This document shows, piece by piece, positions 49,404-58,768 of a stretch of 64,000 nt of DNA (the first letter of the stretch is position 1; each line of letters begins with the position of its first letter). The notes under the pieces were generated by a model that saw only the letters and a list, made by a program, of their open reading frames with translations, did no database searches and was not told the DNA's origin. This DNA is from Viridibacterium curvum (lineage in GTDB: Bacteria > Pseudomonadota > Gammaproteobacteria > Burkholderiales > Rhodocyclaceae), in contig NZ_BAABLD010000005.1 of assembly GCF_039544165.1 (NCBI RefSeq), positions 124,001 to 188,000 of the forward strand. The letters are read 5' to 3'. Position numbers and translations under genes: made by a program.

Positions 49404-49880
49404 TTACTGCAGCTTGCCTTCGGCGTACTGCTTCTCGAAGCGCTCGCGGGCGCGCAGGTACTGGTTGCTGCAGTCGATGCGCGTTGCGTCGTCGGCCGGG
49501 TTGCTGCACTTGGGTGCGGGGCGGAAGAAGCGGCGCCATGCGGTTTCCTTGGCATCGGCTTCGGCAGCGGCCATGGCTGCTGCGGCTTCGCGTGCGCGCA
49601 GGGCGTCGGCTTTCTTCTGCTCGCGCAGCAAGCGATCCTGTTCGATCAGTTGCTGTTCGCGTTGCTGGCGCTGGGCGCGGGCCTCGGCCTCGGCGCGCTC
49701 GTCGACGGAGGGCACTGCTACAGGTGCCGTCGCGACGGCTGTGGCCGGTTCTGGCGCGCTGCGGTTGGCCAGCGCATCCACTGCAAAACGGGCACCAAGA
49801 ACGATGAGGGCCGCGCCAACCAGGGCGATGACCAGGTGCGTGGGGTTCAGCGGCGCGCGCGCGATCACGTCGTCTTGCAC
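49404..49880 (-). CDS. Membrane-anchored coiled-coil hypothetical protein
   Basis: The 158-residue protein has one N-terminal membrane helix (HLVIALVGAALIVLGARFAV) and a long Gln/Arg/Glu/Ala-rich coiled coil (RAQRQQREQQLIEQDRLLREQKKADALRAREAAA). The C-terminal domain has KCSNPADDATRIDCSNQYLRARERF, with a conserved-looking Cys pair. The GTG at 49880 is chosen because GAGGAG lies nine bases upstream. I do not recognise the family; a periplasmic domain anchored in the inner membrane is likely. Confidence 0.7.
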   Translation of the reverse strand: MQDDVIARAPLNPTHLVIALVGAALIVLGARFAVDALANRSAPEPATAVATAPVAVPSVDERAEAEARAQRQQREQQLIEQDRLLREQKKADALRAREAAAAMAAAEADAKETAWRRFFRPAPKCSNPADDATRIDCSNQYLRARERFEKQYAEGKLQ

Positions 49881-50126
49881 GATGCGGGGTCTCCTCGGCA
49901 GGTGTTGTGCAGGCAGGTGAAGCTGAAAGGGGCTACGGAGAATGTCTGCAAAAGTGGTGCAAGCATAGTCCCTGATGCGCGGCCGGCAAATCCCTTTGCT
50001 CGCGCGCTGCCGCCTGCTCGTCGCCCCGTCCTGCGCTCCGCAGGTCGCTGGCGTATCATGCGGCCCTGACGGACCGGGACTGACTGCGGCATCCGGTCGC
50101 TGTGAACACGCCCTAGGAGCAGGATC

Positions 50127-50942
50127 ATGCAGCAGCAGTCTTCCGGCCTGACAGGCATCACTTTCGGCAACAGCTGGCTCAGCGCGGCGCTGCGTACGCT
50201 GGCCGTGTTCGTGCTGGCCTACGTGTTGCCAGCCTTCCTGATGGCGGGCAACCGCTTCGCGGGATTCCTGCAGCTGCTGGCAACCGTGCTGTGCTTTGCG
50301 GGTTGCGCAGTCGCCATCTACCGCATCCTGCAGCAGCGCACTGCTGAAGAAGAGGGCATGCCCTTCGAGGCCACGGTGTTCGTCGATGATGAGCCGCCGC
50401 CCCGCGTGGTGCGCAGTGTGCCGGCCCCGGCGGCAAGCGCTGCCCCCGATGGCGGTGCAGTGCCGGCCCCAGGTGTCGGCGCAGCGCCCGCCGCCGCCAT
50501 GTCGCCCGCCGTATCGCCCGTCGCGGCCCCGGCAAGTTTGCCCACCGTCTGGACGCAGGCTGCGCTGGAACGCTTCTGCATTGCGCTGTACCGCTTCAAC
50601 GGCTTGCGCAGCGAGATGGTGGCGACCGGCGTGCCGGGCGCGTATCGCATCAAGCTCTTTCCCCGCAACAGTGAAAAGGCTAACGCGCTGCTGCTGTGCG
50701 AGGCGGATGACGCCGTGCAGGGGAGTGCGCGCTACGAGGTGTTCCTGCGCGACATGGATGATGCAGGGGTCGAGAAGGGTTTCTTCGTGGCGCCAGCTGG
50801 CTTCACTAACGACGTGGTGGCCGTGGCGCGTTCGCGTCACGTGACGCTGGTCGACGACAAGCTGATGCGCGCGATGCTTGATCGCCTGCCTGATGGCGCC
50901 AAGGCTGAAGCCATCGCTGCGGCCAATGGCGTGGTGTTGTAA
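50127..50942 (+). CDS. Membrane protein with degenerate Mrr/restriction-endonuclease-like domain
   Basis: The 271-residue protein has two hydrophobic helices near residues 20-67, an Ala/Pro-rich linker (about 95-145) and a C-terminal domain beginning WTQAALERFCIALYRFNGLRSEMVATG and ending GVEKGFFVAPAGFTNDVVAVARSRHVTLVDDKLM. This is the layout of the Mrr-like (PF04471-type) membrane proteins found in betaproteobacteria. The catalytic D...E-x-K pattern is not evident, so nuclease activity is doubtful. It is followed 47 bp later by the large DUF748 gene. Confidence 0.75.
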   Translation: MQQQSSGLTGITFGNSWLSAALRTLAVFVLAYVLPAFLMAGNRFAGFLQLLATVLCFAGCAVAIYRILQQRTAEEEGMPFEATVFVDDEPPPRVVRSVPAPAASAAPDGGAVPAPGVGAAPAAAMSPAVSPVAAPASLPTVWTQAALERFCIALYRFNGLRSEMVATGVPGAYRIKLFPRNSEKANALLLCEADDAVQGSARYEVFLRDMDDAGVEKGFFVAPAGFTNDVVAVARSRHVTLVDDKLMRAMLDRLPDGAKAEAIAAANGVVL

Positions 50943-50989
50943 GTTGTAACGCCCGCTGCGGCGCAGCCTCGCTGTGCTAGCCTCGTTGC

Positions 50990-53900
50990 ATGACGGAACC
51001 CGCTGCATCACCTTCCACCGGACCTGCTGAGAAAGCCGGTCTCGCGCGTCTGCTCAGCCGCCTTGCTTTTCTGGGCCGACCCCGTTTCCTGATTGGCCTG
51101 GGCGTTGTCCTGCTCATGTACGGACTTGCGGTCGGTGTGGCTTTGCCGCGTTACCTGCATGGACTCATCGAGCGCGAGGCGACGGCGGTGCTCGGCCGAC
51201 AGCTCAGCGTCGGCGCCCTGCACATCAATCCCTTCCTGTTCCGTGCCACGGTGGAGGATCTGCGCCTGGGGGCGCAGCAGGGCGATCAGCCCTTGCTCAG
51301 CATTGCTCGCCTCGAAGTGCGTGTGGCGCCGCTGGAAAGCCTGTTCCGCCGCGGCGTCGTGCTGTCGGGCCTGCGTGTCGATCAGCCTGCCGTGCGCTTC
51401 AGCCGGCTGGCGGCAGGGCGCTTCAGCTTCTCCGACATCATCGACCGCCTCAAGGCTCGGCCGTCCGCACCCGGGCCCAGCGAGCCGGCGCGCTTTGCGC
51501 TCAACAACATCGAGTTGCATGACGGGCTGATCGAGTTCGACGACAAGCCGGTGTCCCTGCAGCATCGTATCGACAACATCGATATCGGGCTGCCCTTCAT
51601 TTCCAGCATTGCCTCGCATGTGGCGGTGAAGGTAAAGCCGACGATCAAGGCGCGCCTCAATGGCACGGTGCTGGCACTGGATGGCGAGGTGACGCCTTTT
51701 GCAGACCACCGCGAAGCGACGCTGGACCTCAATCTCGATCCCTTCGATGTGACGCGTTACCTGGCCTATCTGCCGGACAAGTTGCCCGTGAAGGTGACGG
51801 CAGCGCATCTGGCGACGCAGCTCAAGCTGGTGTGGCACGAGCGACCCGCGACCGGCGCAATGTTCACGCTGCGTGGCGAAGCGGCTTTGTCCGAAGTGCA
51901 ACTGACCGATACGGCCGGGAAGGATCTGCTCGGCTGGCGCCGCCTGCAGGTCGAGCTGCTCGATGTGCAACCGTTAGCCACACCGCTGCGTGTGGCGCTT
52001 GGCAAGGTCGTATGGTTTGAGCCACGTCTGGCGCTGCATCGCCGTGCTGACGGCAGCATCGCCCTGCCGGGCTTGTCGGCAGCATCCTCCTCGACCACGA
52101 CCACGACCCCGGTCGCGCGGGCGCAATCGATGCCTGCCGCCTCTGCGTCGAAGTCAGCGGCCTCATCGTCGGGCGCAGTGCAGATCTCGCTCGCCAGTCT
52201 GCAAGTGCAACGCGGCAGCGTGAGCTGGCGCGACGATGCGGTGCCAGGTGGCTTCAGCAGCGAACTGACGCCGCTTGACCTGAAGTTGGAAGGCTTGAAT
52301 CTGCAGAAAGGGGCCAGGCCCGCGCAGCTGACGGCCAGTGTTGAAGCGGCGACAACAGGCGAGCTGAAGGCGCAAGGCAGCGTCGATGTGAACAGCGGTG
52401 CCGTGGATGTGCAACTGGCGCTGGCCGCGCTGCAGCTGGAGCGCTATCGCCCGTATTACGCCGAGGCCCTGGGCGCTGCGCAGCCTTCGGGCGGTGTTTC
52501 GGCCGCTGTGCGCCTGGCCTGGCTGCCGGGCGAGCAGGGTGGTTTGCGACTCTCGCAGGGCAGTTTCGATGTGGCCAACCTGCGCGTGCCCGATCTGGCG
52601 GATGGCAGTGCCGAAGCCAAAGCCAAAGCCAAACCCAAACCCAAACTCCAGACCCAACCCACGGCAGCGCGACCGCCTGCAATCCGGGTGGCCCAGCTGC
52701 ATCTGGGCGAGATTTCGCTCGACATGGCGAAGCAGCAATTCACGCTGGGCGAATTGCGCAGCCGAGATGCCAGTGTGCGTGTGCTGCGTGACGCCAGAGG
52801 GATCAACCTCGCGCGGCTCTTCGCAGCGCCCGACAAGCCTGAAGTGGCAACGACCCAAACCGTAGCGACGAGCACCAGCGCAGGCGCTGCCTCGTCAGCG
52901 ACTACGGCCAAGCCCTGGCAGATCCGCACCGGCAAGGCGGACATTTCCGCTTGGAATGCCAGCATCGAAGACCGCACGGGTCGGGAGCCTGTGTCGTTGT
53001 CGCTGGAGCAATTGAGCCTGCAGGCCGAGGGCCTGGGTCCCGAAGCTATGGGAAAGCTGGGTGTGGCCGCGGTCGTCAATCGCAAGGGCAAGTTGCGCGT
53101 CGATGGCCGCCTCGGCCTGTCGCCCCTGCGCGGCAAACTGACGGCTGATCTGCAGGCCATCGACCTGCTGTTTGCTCAGCCCTACGTAAACAGTGTGATG
53201 CACGTGCTGCTGACGCAGGGTGTGCTGGACGCGCGTGGCGATCTCGAATTCAGCCTGCCGCCCGAACAGAAGCCCCGCATCAGCTGGAACGGCGACGTGG
53301 CGGTGAGCGGCCTCAATCTGCTCGACGAAGCGAATGACGCCGACTTCCTGCGCTGGAAGCGTCTCGCCGCCACGCGCCTGAGCTACAGCACCGAGCCTGC
53401 CAGCCTCAGCCTGAACCGTCTGCAACTCGATGACTTCTATACGCGCCTGATCCTCAACGACAAAGGCCAGCTCAACCTCAGCGCAATGCTGGGGCAGAAG
53501 TCGCCGTCGGCAGAGGCTGGTGCACCGGCGAGCGAAGCAAAGCCGGAGGCGAAAGCCGAATCCAGGCCTGAGGCGAAGGCAGACATGCAGGCGCCTGCCA
53601 TCAAGGTGCGCCTGGATGAAGTGCTGCTTTCGGGCGGGCAAATCAATTTCAGCGACCGCTTCGTCAAGCCGGCTTTTGACATGCGCGTGGGCGGGCTTGC
53701 TGGCAGCCTGCGTGGTCTGGCGTCAGATGCCGATGCCGTCGCCGAACTCGACCTCAAGGGTAGCGTTGATCAGGTTGCGCCCATCTCCATCGCCGGCAAG
53801 CTCAATCCGCTGCGCCGTGACAAAGTGCTGGACATCGTCGCCAAGGTCACCGACATCGACCTCACCAGCACCTCGCCATATTCGGGTCGGTACGCGGGCT

Positions 53901-54784
53901 ATGGCATCAGCAAGGGCAAGCTGTCGATGTCGCTCGATTACCACCTGCATGACGGCAAGCTCACGGCAGGGAACGAGCTGCGACTCGATCAGCTCACCTT
54001 CGGCGACGCGGTCGACAGCCCCGACGCCACATCCTTGCCGGTGCGCCTCGCGGCGGCCTTGTTGAAGGACCGTAACGGTGTGATCGAAGTTGACCTGCCT
54101 GTGAGCGGCACACTGGATGATCCCGAGTTCAGCATCGGGCGCGTCCTGCTCCGGGCGCTGACCAATCTCATCACCAAGGCTGTGCGCTCCCCGTTCACAG
54201 CGCTGAGTGCCGTGTTCGGCGGGGGTGAAGAACTGTCACGCGTCGAGTTCGCCGCCGGCATTGCCGAGCTGTCGCCAGCAACGCAAACGCGTCTGGAGGC
54301 CTTGTCCAAGGCCCTGGTCGAGCGCCCCTCGCTGGTGCTGGATGTCGCCGGCGTCGCGGAGACAGCGAGCGACACACCCGGACTGCGTCGTGCAGCCTTG
54401 ATGGGGCGCTTGCGCGCACTCAAGGCCGCCAACAGCGCACGACGTGGCGAGGCTGTCGGTGACGTTGATGCACTGATGATCGCGCCAGCCGAATACCTGC
54501 CCCTGCTGCAACAGCTCTATTCCGAAAGCCCCATCCAGCGACCGAAGAACGCCTTGGGGCTGGAACGCAAGCTGCCGCAGGCCGAGATGGAAGCCATGCT
54601 GATGGCGCCGATCAACATCGGTGAAAGCGAACTGCGCAGTCTTGCCAACCGCCGTGCACAGGCTGTGCGTGACTGGTTGCTGGGCAAGGGCAAGGTGCCG
54701 GCTGGGCGGGTGTTCCTGGTGTCTTCGCAGCTGGCGGCTGACGCGGTGGGTGGCGGGCCGCGGGTGGAGTTTTCGTTGAAGTGA
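50990..54784 (+). CDS. Large AsmA/DUF748-family envelope protein
   Basis: The 1264-residue protein has one N-terminal membrane helix (FLIGLGVVLLMYGLAVGVALPRYL) followed by a periplasmic domain of DUF748/AsmA type: REATAVLGRQLSVGALHINPFLFRATVEDLRLG at the start and a repetitive beta structure with low-complexity Ala/Lys/Pro linkers (KAKAKPKPKLQ near 540-555; EAKPEAKAESRPEAKAD near 845-865). The C-terminal 200 residues carry NIGESELRSLANRRAQAVRDWLLGKG, an OmpA-like end common in this family. These proteins are linked to outer-membrane lipid transport or assembly. Length is normal for the long DUF748 type. Confidence 0.88.
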   Translation: MTEPAASPSTGPAEKAGLARLLSRLAFLGRPRFLIGLGVVLLMYGLAVGVALPRYLHGLIEREATAVLGRQLSVGALHINPFLFRATVEDLRLGAQQGDQPLLSIARLEVRVAPLESLFRRGVVLSGLRVDQPAVRFSRLAAGRFSFSDIIDRLKARPSAPGPSEPARFALNNIELHDGLIEFDDKPVSLQHRIDNIDIGLPFISSIASHVAVKVKPTIKARLNGTVLALDGEVTPFADHREATLDLNLDPFDVTRYLAYLPDKLPVKVTAAHLATQLKLVWHERPATGAMFTLRGEAALSEVQLTDTAGKDLLGWRRLQVELLDVQPLATPLRVALGKVVWFEPRLALHRRADGSIALPGLSAASSSTTTTTPVARAQSMPAASASKSAASSSGAVQISLASLQVQRGSVSWRDDAVPGGFSSELTPLDLKLEGLNLQKGARPAQLTASVEAATTGELKAQGSVDVNSGAVDVQLALAALQLERYRPYYAEALGAAQPSGGVSAAVRLAWLPGEQGGLRLSQGSFDVANLRVPDLADGSAEAKAKAKPKPKLQTQPTAARPPAIRVAQLHLGEISLDMAKQQFTLGELRSRDASVRVLRDARGINLARLFAAPDKPEVATTQTVATSTSAGAASSATTAKPWQIRTGKADISAWNASIEDRTGREPVSLSLEQLSLQAEGLGPEAMGKLGVAAVVNRKGKLRVDGRLGLSPLRGKLTADLQAIDLLFAQPYVNSVMHVLLTQGVLDARGDLEFSLPPEQKPRISWNGDVAVSGLNLLDEANDADFLRWKRLAATRLSYSTEPASLSLNRLQLDDFYTRLILNDKGQLNLSAMLGQKSPSAEAGAPASEAKPEAKAESRPEAKADMQAPAIKVRLDEVLLSGGQINFSDRFVKPAFDMRVGGLAGSLRGLASDADAVAELDLKGSVDQVAPISIAGKLNPLRRDKVLDIVAKVTDIDLTSTSPYSGRYAGYGISKGKLSMSLDYHLHDGKLTAGNELRLDQLTFGDAVDSPDATSLPVRLAAALLKDRNGVIEVDLPVSGTLDDPEFSIGRVLLRALTNLITKAVRSPFTALSAVFGGGEELSRVEFAAGIAELSPATQTRLEALSKALVERPSLVLDVAGVAETASDTPGLRRAALMGRLRALKAANSARRGEAVGDVDALMIAPAEYLPLLQQLYSESPIQRPKNALGLERKLPQAEMEAMLMAPINIGESELRSLANRRAQAVRDWLLGKGKVPAGRVFLVSSQLAADAVGGGPRVEFSLK

Positions 54785-54788
54785 GCTT

Positions 54789-55109
54789 TTGAAGCCGAAC
54801 GTCTGGAAAATGAGACCGCATTTGCTTCTTCGAGTCGGCCGTTATGGCAGCGGTTGTCTTGCTTTGCTTGCCGCCGCAATAGCGGCGCTTTTGTCGGCGG
54901 CGTACTGCGTTGCGATGACCGCTTTGAGTCCGGTGCTGATTGCTGTCATCGGGATTTGTGTGTTTGCAGCACTTGTGTGACTGCAGCTGCGTTTGCCGCT
55001 ACTTTCCAGAACAGTTGCAGCGGCTTTGCTGATAGGTGTTTGCATCGTTCTCTTGCCGCGACATAAATGTGGGCCCGATATTGCGGAGTCCGTTGTCGCT
55101 GCGTGCTGA
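54789..55109 (+). pseudogene. Small membrane-protein frame split by an in-frame TGA
   Basis: A frame from the ATG at 54789 encodes 63 residues with two hydrophobic helices (CLALLAAAIAALLSAAYCVAM and LSPVLIAVIGICVFAALV) and stops at TGA 54978-54980. The same frame continues without another stop to 55107-55109 and encodes a further hydrophobic helix (TVAAALLIGVCIVLLPRH) and a plausible tail. This looks like a three-helix protein gene broken by one stop codon, or a sequencing error; no homologue is recognised. Apart from this, the 412-bp gap up to 55196 holds only the terminator below. Confidence 0.4.
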
Positions 55110-55150
55110 TGTGCTACTTCGGAGGCGAGGTGGCTGCGCGCAGAAAATGA

Positions 55151-55183
55151 AAAACGCCGGCACGAAGCCGGCGTTTTCCTTTT
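55151..55183. terminator. Terminator after the PL1 pectate lyase
   Basis: AAAACGCCGGC (55151-55161) and GCCGGCGTTTT (55167-55177) form an 11-bp stem with a 5-base loop. It is 20 bp past the stop of the leftward pectate lyase gene and is flanked by A and T runs, so it works in both directions. Confidence 0.92.
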
Positions 55184-55196
55184 TGCGGATGCTGCG

Positions 55197-56588
55197 TCAG
55201 AACTGGGCGACGCCTGCGGCCTTCCACGGATCGATGATGCCCACGCCAACCTTGTTCAGCAGGTTCGGGATGGTCGAAGGATCGTCGACGGTGTAGTTGT
55301 AGTAGGTCTTCGGATCGAAGGCCGAGCCAGCGGTCTGGAACGTCCCCGAGTTGTCGAGGATGTTGTTGCGCTGGACCAGTTCGCCCGGGCCGGAGTCGCC
55401 GTAGCCGACGTACGAGGGGTAGGGCACGTTCTTGAAGTAGTTGCCTTCCACGAGCACCTTGGCGTTCATGGTCGATGCCACGCCATAGAGCGCGTTGTTG
55501 AGGAAGTAGTTGTTGTAGACGTGCACTTCGCCGAAGCGGACGCGCGGGTGACGCTGGTCGGTCATGAAGACGTTGTGGTGAACCGTGGTCTTCAGGAAGC
55601 CGGTGTCGCCCGTGGCGCCATCACTATGGCCGATCAGCATGGTCTTGCTGTGGTTCTTGAACAGGCTGCGGCTGACGGTGATGTGCGTGGTTTCGCGCGT
55701 GATATCGAACAGGCCGTCGTGTTCCTTGCCGTCCGGATAGACGTCACCATCCGAGAAGGTGCAGTGGTCGACCCAGACGTGGTGCGTGTTCTGGTTGATC
55801 TTCAGCGTGTCGTCCGGTGCGCCCTGGAAGAAGACGTTGCGGATGACGATGTTCTGACGTTTGTAGATCTCGAAACCGCCATTGATGAGCTTGGAGCCGG
55901 GCAAACCGATGACGGTCTTGTCGGAGCGCAGCGGCACCATGCCGGCCATGTCGATGACGCCGTCGATCAGGATCACGTACTTGTTGTTGGAGTCACTGTA
56001 GGTCTTGAGTTCGTCGAGGGTTTTGACCTTCACTGCGCAGCCGCCGACGCCGCCGGTGGTGGTGTTGAGACCCATGGTGGGCACCGAGGCGAAGCCGTCG
56101 ACGACAATGCCGTCAGTCGGCGTGCCGGCTGTCACGGCGCAGGCGATCGGAGCCGTGCTCGAAGACGAGGAGGATTTGGACGACGAGGATGAGCTGGCGA
56201 TGGACGACGTCGAGGAGGAGGAGGAAGAAGACGACGAGGGCGTGCTGGACGAGCTGCTCGACGATTTGGAAGATGACGAGGAAGACGACGAGGAGGCAGG
56301 CGCAGACGAGGACGAGGTGCCGCTCGGGACTGAGCACTCGTTGGTGCCGCCAGCGACCTTGCTGCCCGCGCCGAAGGTGGCCTCGCTGCAGACGAAGCTG
56401 CCAGTCAGCGTCTTGTAGGTGAATTTGTCTGCGCGACCGAAAGCTACGCTGGTGGCGCTGCTGACCGAACAGGTTTTGCCTTCGGTGCAGATGGTGACGT
56501 AGCCTGCGGGACGATTGGCGGCCTGTGATGTGGCAGGCAGCAAGGCGGCGGCCAGCACGGCCCCCGCAAGAAGGTGCTTTGCGAACAT
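55197..56588 (-). CDS. Secreted PL1 pectate lyase with poly-serine linker
   Basis: The 463-residue enzyme cleaves polygalacturonate by beta-elimination. A signal peptide (MFAKHLLAGAVLAAALLPATSQA) is followed by a small N-terminal domain with two Cys pairs (about 25-90), a serine-rich linker of about 75 residues and the PL1 catalytic domain. That domain shows NIVIRNVFFQG, HHVWVDHCTFSDGDVYPDGKEHDGLFDI (Ca2+ and substrate region) and QRHPRVRFGEVHVYNNYF with the catalytic Arg (RxPxxR). Poly-Ser linkers are typical of multidomain plant cell-wall enzymes. GGAGA precedes the ATG at 56588. Confidence 0.93.
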   Translation of the reverse strand: MFAKHLLAGAVLAAALLPATSQAANRPAGYVTICTEGKTCSVSSATSVAFGRADKFTYKTLTGSFVCSEATFGAGSKVAGGTNECSVPSGTSSSSAPASSSSSSSSSKSSSSSSSTPSSSSSSSSSTSSIASSSSSSKSSSSSSTAPIACAVTAGTPTDGIVVDGFASVPTMGLNTTTGGVGGCAVKVKTLDELKTYSDSNNKYVILIDGVIDMAGMVPLRSDKTVIGLPGSKLINGGFEIYKRQNIVIRNVFFQGAPDDTLKINQNTHHVWVDHCTFSDGDVYPDGKEHDGLFDITRETTHITVSRSLFKNHSKTMLIGHSDGATGDTGFLKTTVHHNVFMTDQRHPRVRFGEVHVYNNYFLNNALYGVASTMNAKVLVEGNYFKNVPYPSYVGYGDSGPGELVQRNNILDNSGTFQTAGSAFDPKTYYNYTVDDPSTIPNLLNKVGVGIIDPWKAAGVAQF

Positions 56589-56806
56589 GACGACTTGTCT
56601 CCAGTGAATATTGTGGTTGTATGAGCGCTGCTGCCGAGGGGATGGCATAGCGACATGCATCCCGCCGGATGTGTGCTGACCGGCAGAACTGGCTTAGCTT
56701 GGATCGTGGCGGCGGAAAATTCAAGTGCCGTTGCTGCGGCAAAATGGCGAAACTGATGAAGCTGCTGAATTCGGCGGCAAGACTGGAAAAACAAGGGGTT
56801 GGGGAT

Positions 56807-57010
56807 ATGGAAGAGCGGTTGATCACCATCGAAAGCAAGCTGGCGTTGGCGGAAGATTTGCTGGATGAACTGAACAAGACCGTTTTCCGGCAGCAGGAGC
56901 AGATCGATCTGCTGCAGAGCCAGATCCGTCTGCTGTACACGCAGATGCAGGGGAGTGGTCAGGGCGCGGAGAAGCGCGACCCGCGTGATGAGATTCCGCC
57001 GCATTACTGA
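56807..57010 (+). CDS. slyX: SlyX family protein
   Basis: The 67-residue coiled-coil protein starts MEERLITIESKLALAEDLLDELN and continues KTVFRQQEQIDLLQSQIRLLYTQM, exactly the SlyX pattern. The function is unknown. The ATG at 56807 is preceded by a G-rich ribosome site (AAGGGG); the longer upstream frame is not family-like. It is followed by a terminator shared with the convergent pectate lyase. Confidence 0.9.
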   Translation: MEERLITIESKLALAEDLLDELNKTVFRQQEQIDLLQSQIRLLYTQMQGSGQGAEKRDPRDEIPPHY

Positions 57011-57017
57011 GGTACAA

Positions 57018-57046
57018 AAAAAGCCCCGCACAAGGCGGGGCTTTCA
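57018..57046. terminator. Bidirectional terminator between slyX and PL1 pectate lyase
   Basis: AAAGCCCCGC (57020-57029) pairs with GCGGGGCTTT (57035-57044) around the ACAAG loop. An A-run precedes it, giving a T-run for the leftward gene that stops at 57068. Confidence 0.92.
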
Positions 57047-57067
57047 GTTGTGCGGCGAAGTGACAGG

Positions 57068-58570
57068 TCAGAGCTTGCCGGCACCTGCGTTGGCGCGCAC
57101 GTATGTCGGTACGTCCTTGGCAGGCATGGCGGGTTTGCCGTAGAGCGTGGGCTTCCAGCCCACATCAGGCGAGACCTGGCGCTTGGGGTCGATGCTGTTG
57201 ACGGCTGCGACAAGATCCGCCGGTTTGCCATTGACCCATGAGCCTGTATCGAAGAATTTGGTGCCGCCGCTCTGAATCTGCGCACCCAGCTCGGCACCGC
57301 CGTTCTTGATTTCGAAGGCGTTGTTCTCCGAATAGATCATTGATTCCTTGCCGATGCCGAAAGCGCCGCGGTAGATGGGTACTGAGCCCGATTCCTTGAG
57401 CGCTTTTTCGTGTGCGGCCAGACCACCCAGTTTGGGGTCATAGCCTGCAGCGTCGCCAACGAAGAGGTTGTTGTAGCTGTGCACCTTGCCGAAGCGCACG
57501 CGAGGCAGACGTTGACCGCTGTTGTCGAAGAAGTTGGCGCGATAGGTCACATTGAGCTTGCCCGTGTCGCCTGTGGCGCTGTCACTGCCACCGATGAGCG
57601 AAGTCTTGTCGTGTTTCTGGAAGTGGTTGTAGGTGATGGTGACGAGATCAGCGCCGTTGGTGATGTCGATCAGGCCATCGTGGTGCTGAACTTTCTGCTC
57701 GATCTGGTTGTGCGGGAACGGGAAGACGGAGGGGAACTTCTTGTCGTCACGTTCGCCGTCGGTGAAAGTGCAGTGGTCTACCCACACGCGCTTGCCGCCA
57801 TTGATCGAGATGTTGTCGTACTCGGAGTTCCAGCGGCCCCCCGGACATTGTTGCGGGCCGGTCTTGGCGTCCACGAAGGTTTCCTGGCAGCCAGGGTAGT
57901 CTTTGTTGAGGCTGAAGCTGTCGGCCGGATCCCATTGCGGGAAGTAGTCGAACGAGTCTTCAAACGTGATGTTGCGGATGATGACGTTCTCGGTGCCATT
58001 GCCGATCAACAGGTTGCCGCGCACGATTTTGGCGTCCTTGCCGAGCCCCACAAGCGTGGTGTTGGAGGTCAGATCGATGACCACGCGAGCCTTCTGTGCT
58101 TTGACGGACAGTTCGCGCGCGTCTTCGAGCGGGCCGCTGGGTTTGGGCGGACGCTTGTTGCTCGCCAGCTTGGTATTCCACACCGAGGGCGCATAGGCCT
58201 TCACATAGGCGTCGAAGTTGTAGCCGGGGGCGGCGTAGTCCTTCTCGAAGAGTTCCTTGTTGTTGTCGTCAACGGACAGGTTGATCGTGCCCTTGACGTA
58301 GATGATCTTGGGATTGGTGCCGCCAGCGGCGAGCGCCTTGACGAGCTCGGCACGGTTGCTCACGGTGAAGACGTGCTCGGCTTTCGCCTTGGAGCCACCG
58401 TCGACGCCTGCGCCTGAGGCAGCCCAGCCTTCGTTGGCAGGCAAGACCTGGCGACCCAGATCCTGTGACGACGTCGGGGCTGCGGACCCCTTGCCCGAAT
58501 TCATGCTCGAGCAGGCGGCCAGTGCTGCGCAAGCAGCGATCACAGACACGCACAGAAAGCTCTGTTTCAT
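57068..58570 (-). CDS. PL1-family pectate lyase lipoprotein
   Basis: The 500-residue protein has a lipoprotein signal peptide (CAALAACSS, Cys20) and a PL1 fold. Visible blocks are NVIIRNITFEDSFDYFPQWDP, KRVWVDHCTFTDGERDDKKFPSVFPF, VQHHDGLIDITNGADLVTITYNHF, QKHDKTSLIGGSDSATGDTGKLNVTYRANFFDN and QRLPRVRFGKVHSYNNLFVGD with the catalytic-type Arg. It differs from the neighbouring PL1 enzyme in lacking the Ser linker and in its long N-terminal strand region. Together they suggest stepwise pectate degradation at the cell surface. Confidence 0.93.
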   Translation of the reverse strand: MKQSFLCVSVIAACAALAACSSMNSGKGSAAPTSSQDLGRQVLPANEGWAASGAGVDGGSKAKAEHVFTVSNRAELVKALAAGGTNPKIIYVKGTINLSVDDNNKELFEKDYAAPGYNFDAYVKAYAPSVWNTKLASNKRPPKPSGPLEDARELSVKAQKARVVIDLTSNTTLVGLGKDAKIVRGNLLIGNGTENVIIRNITFEDSFDYFPQWDPADSFSLNKDYPGCQETFVDAKTGPQQCPGGRWNSEYDNISINGGKRVWVDHCTFTDGERDDKKFPSVFPFPHNQIEQKVQHHDGLIDITNGADLVTITYNHFQKHDKTSLIGGSDSATGDTGKLNVTYRANFFDNSGQRLPRVRFGKVHSYNNLFVGDAAGYDPKLGGLAAHEKALKESGSVPIYRGAFGIGKESMIYSENNAFEIKNGGAELGAQIQSGGTKFFDTGSWVNGKPADLVAAVNSIDPKRQVSPDVGWKPTLYGKPAMPAKDVPTYVRANAGAGKL

Positions 58571-58768
58571 CCCTTACCTCCTTTTTGACGACACGATGTT
58601 GATGGCGGGAGCCCCTTTTTCAGCGGGGGCTCGCAGCACGGGTGCTGACAGCATTGTTGGCCGCTTTGTTCCCGGAGCGCGGCGATTTTGACAGATATGT
58701 CAAAGCGCATGGGATCAGGTTTTCCGGCCAGTGCAGGACAAAATTTTCTCAGGTTCCAGTCATCCGGG

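Noticed and set aside
56005..56418. Rightward frame encoding a run of Glu and Asp residues
   Set aside because: It is the complement of the poly-serine linker codons of the pectate lyase, not a separate acidic protein.
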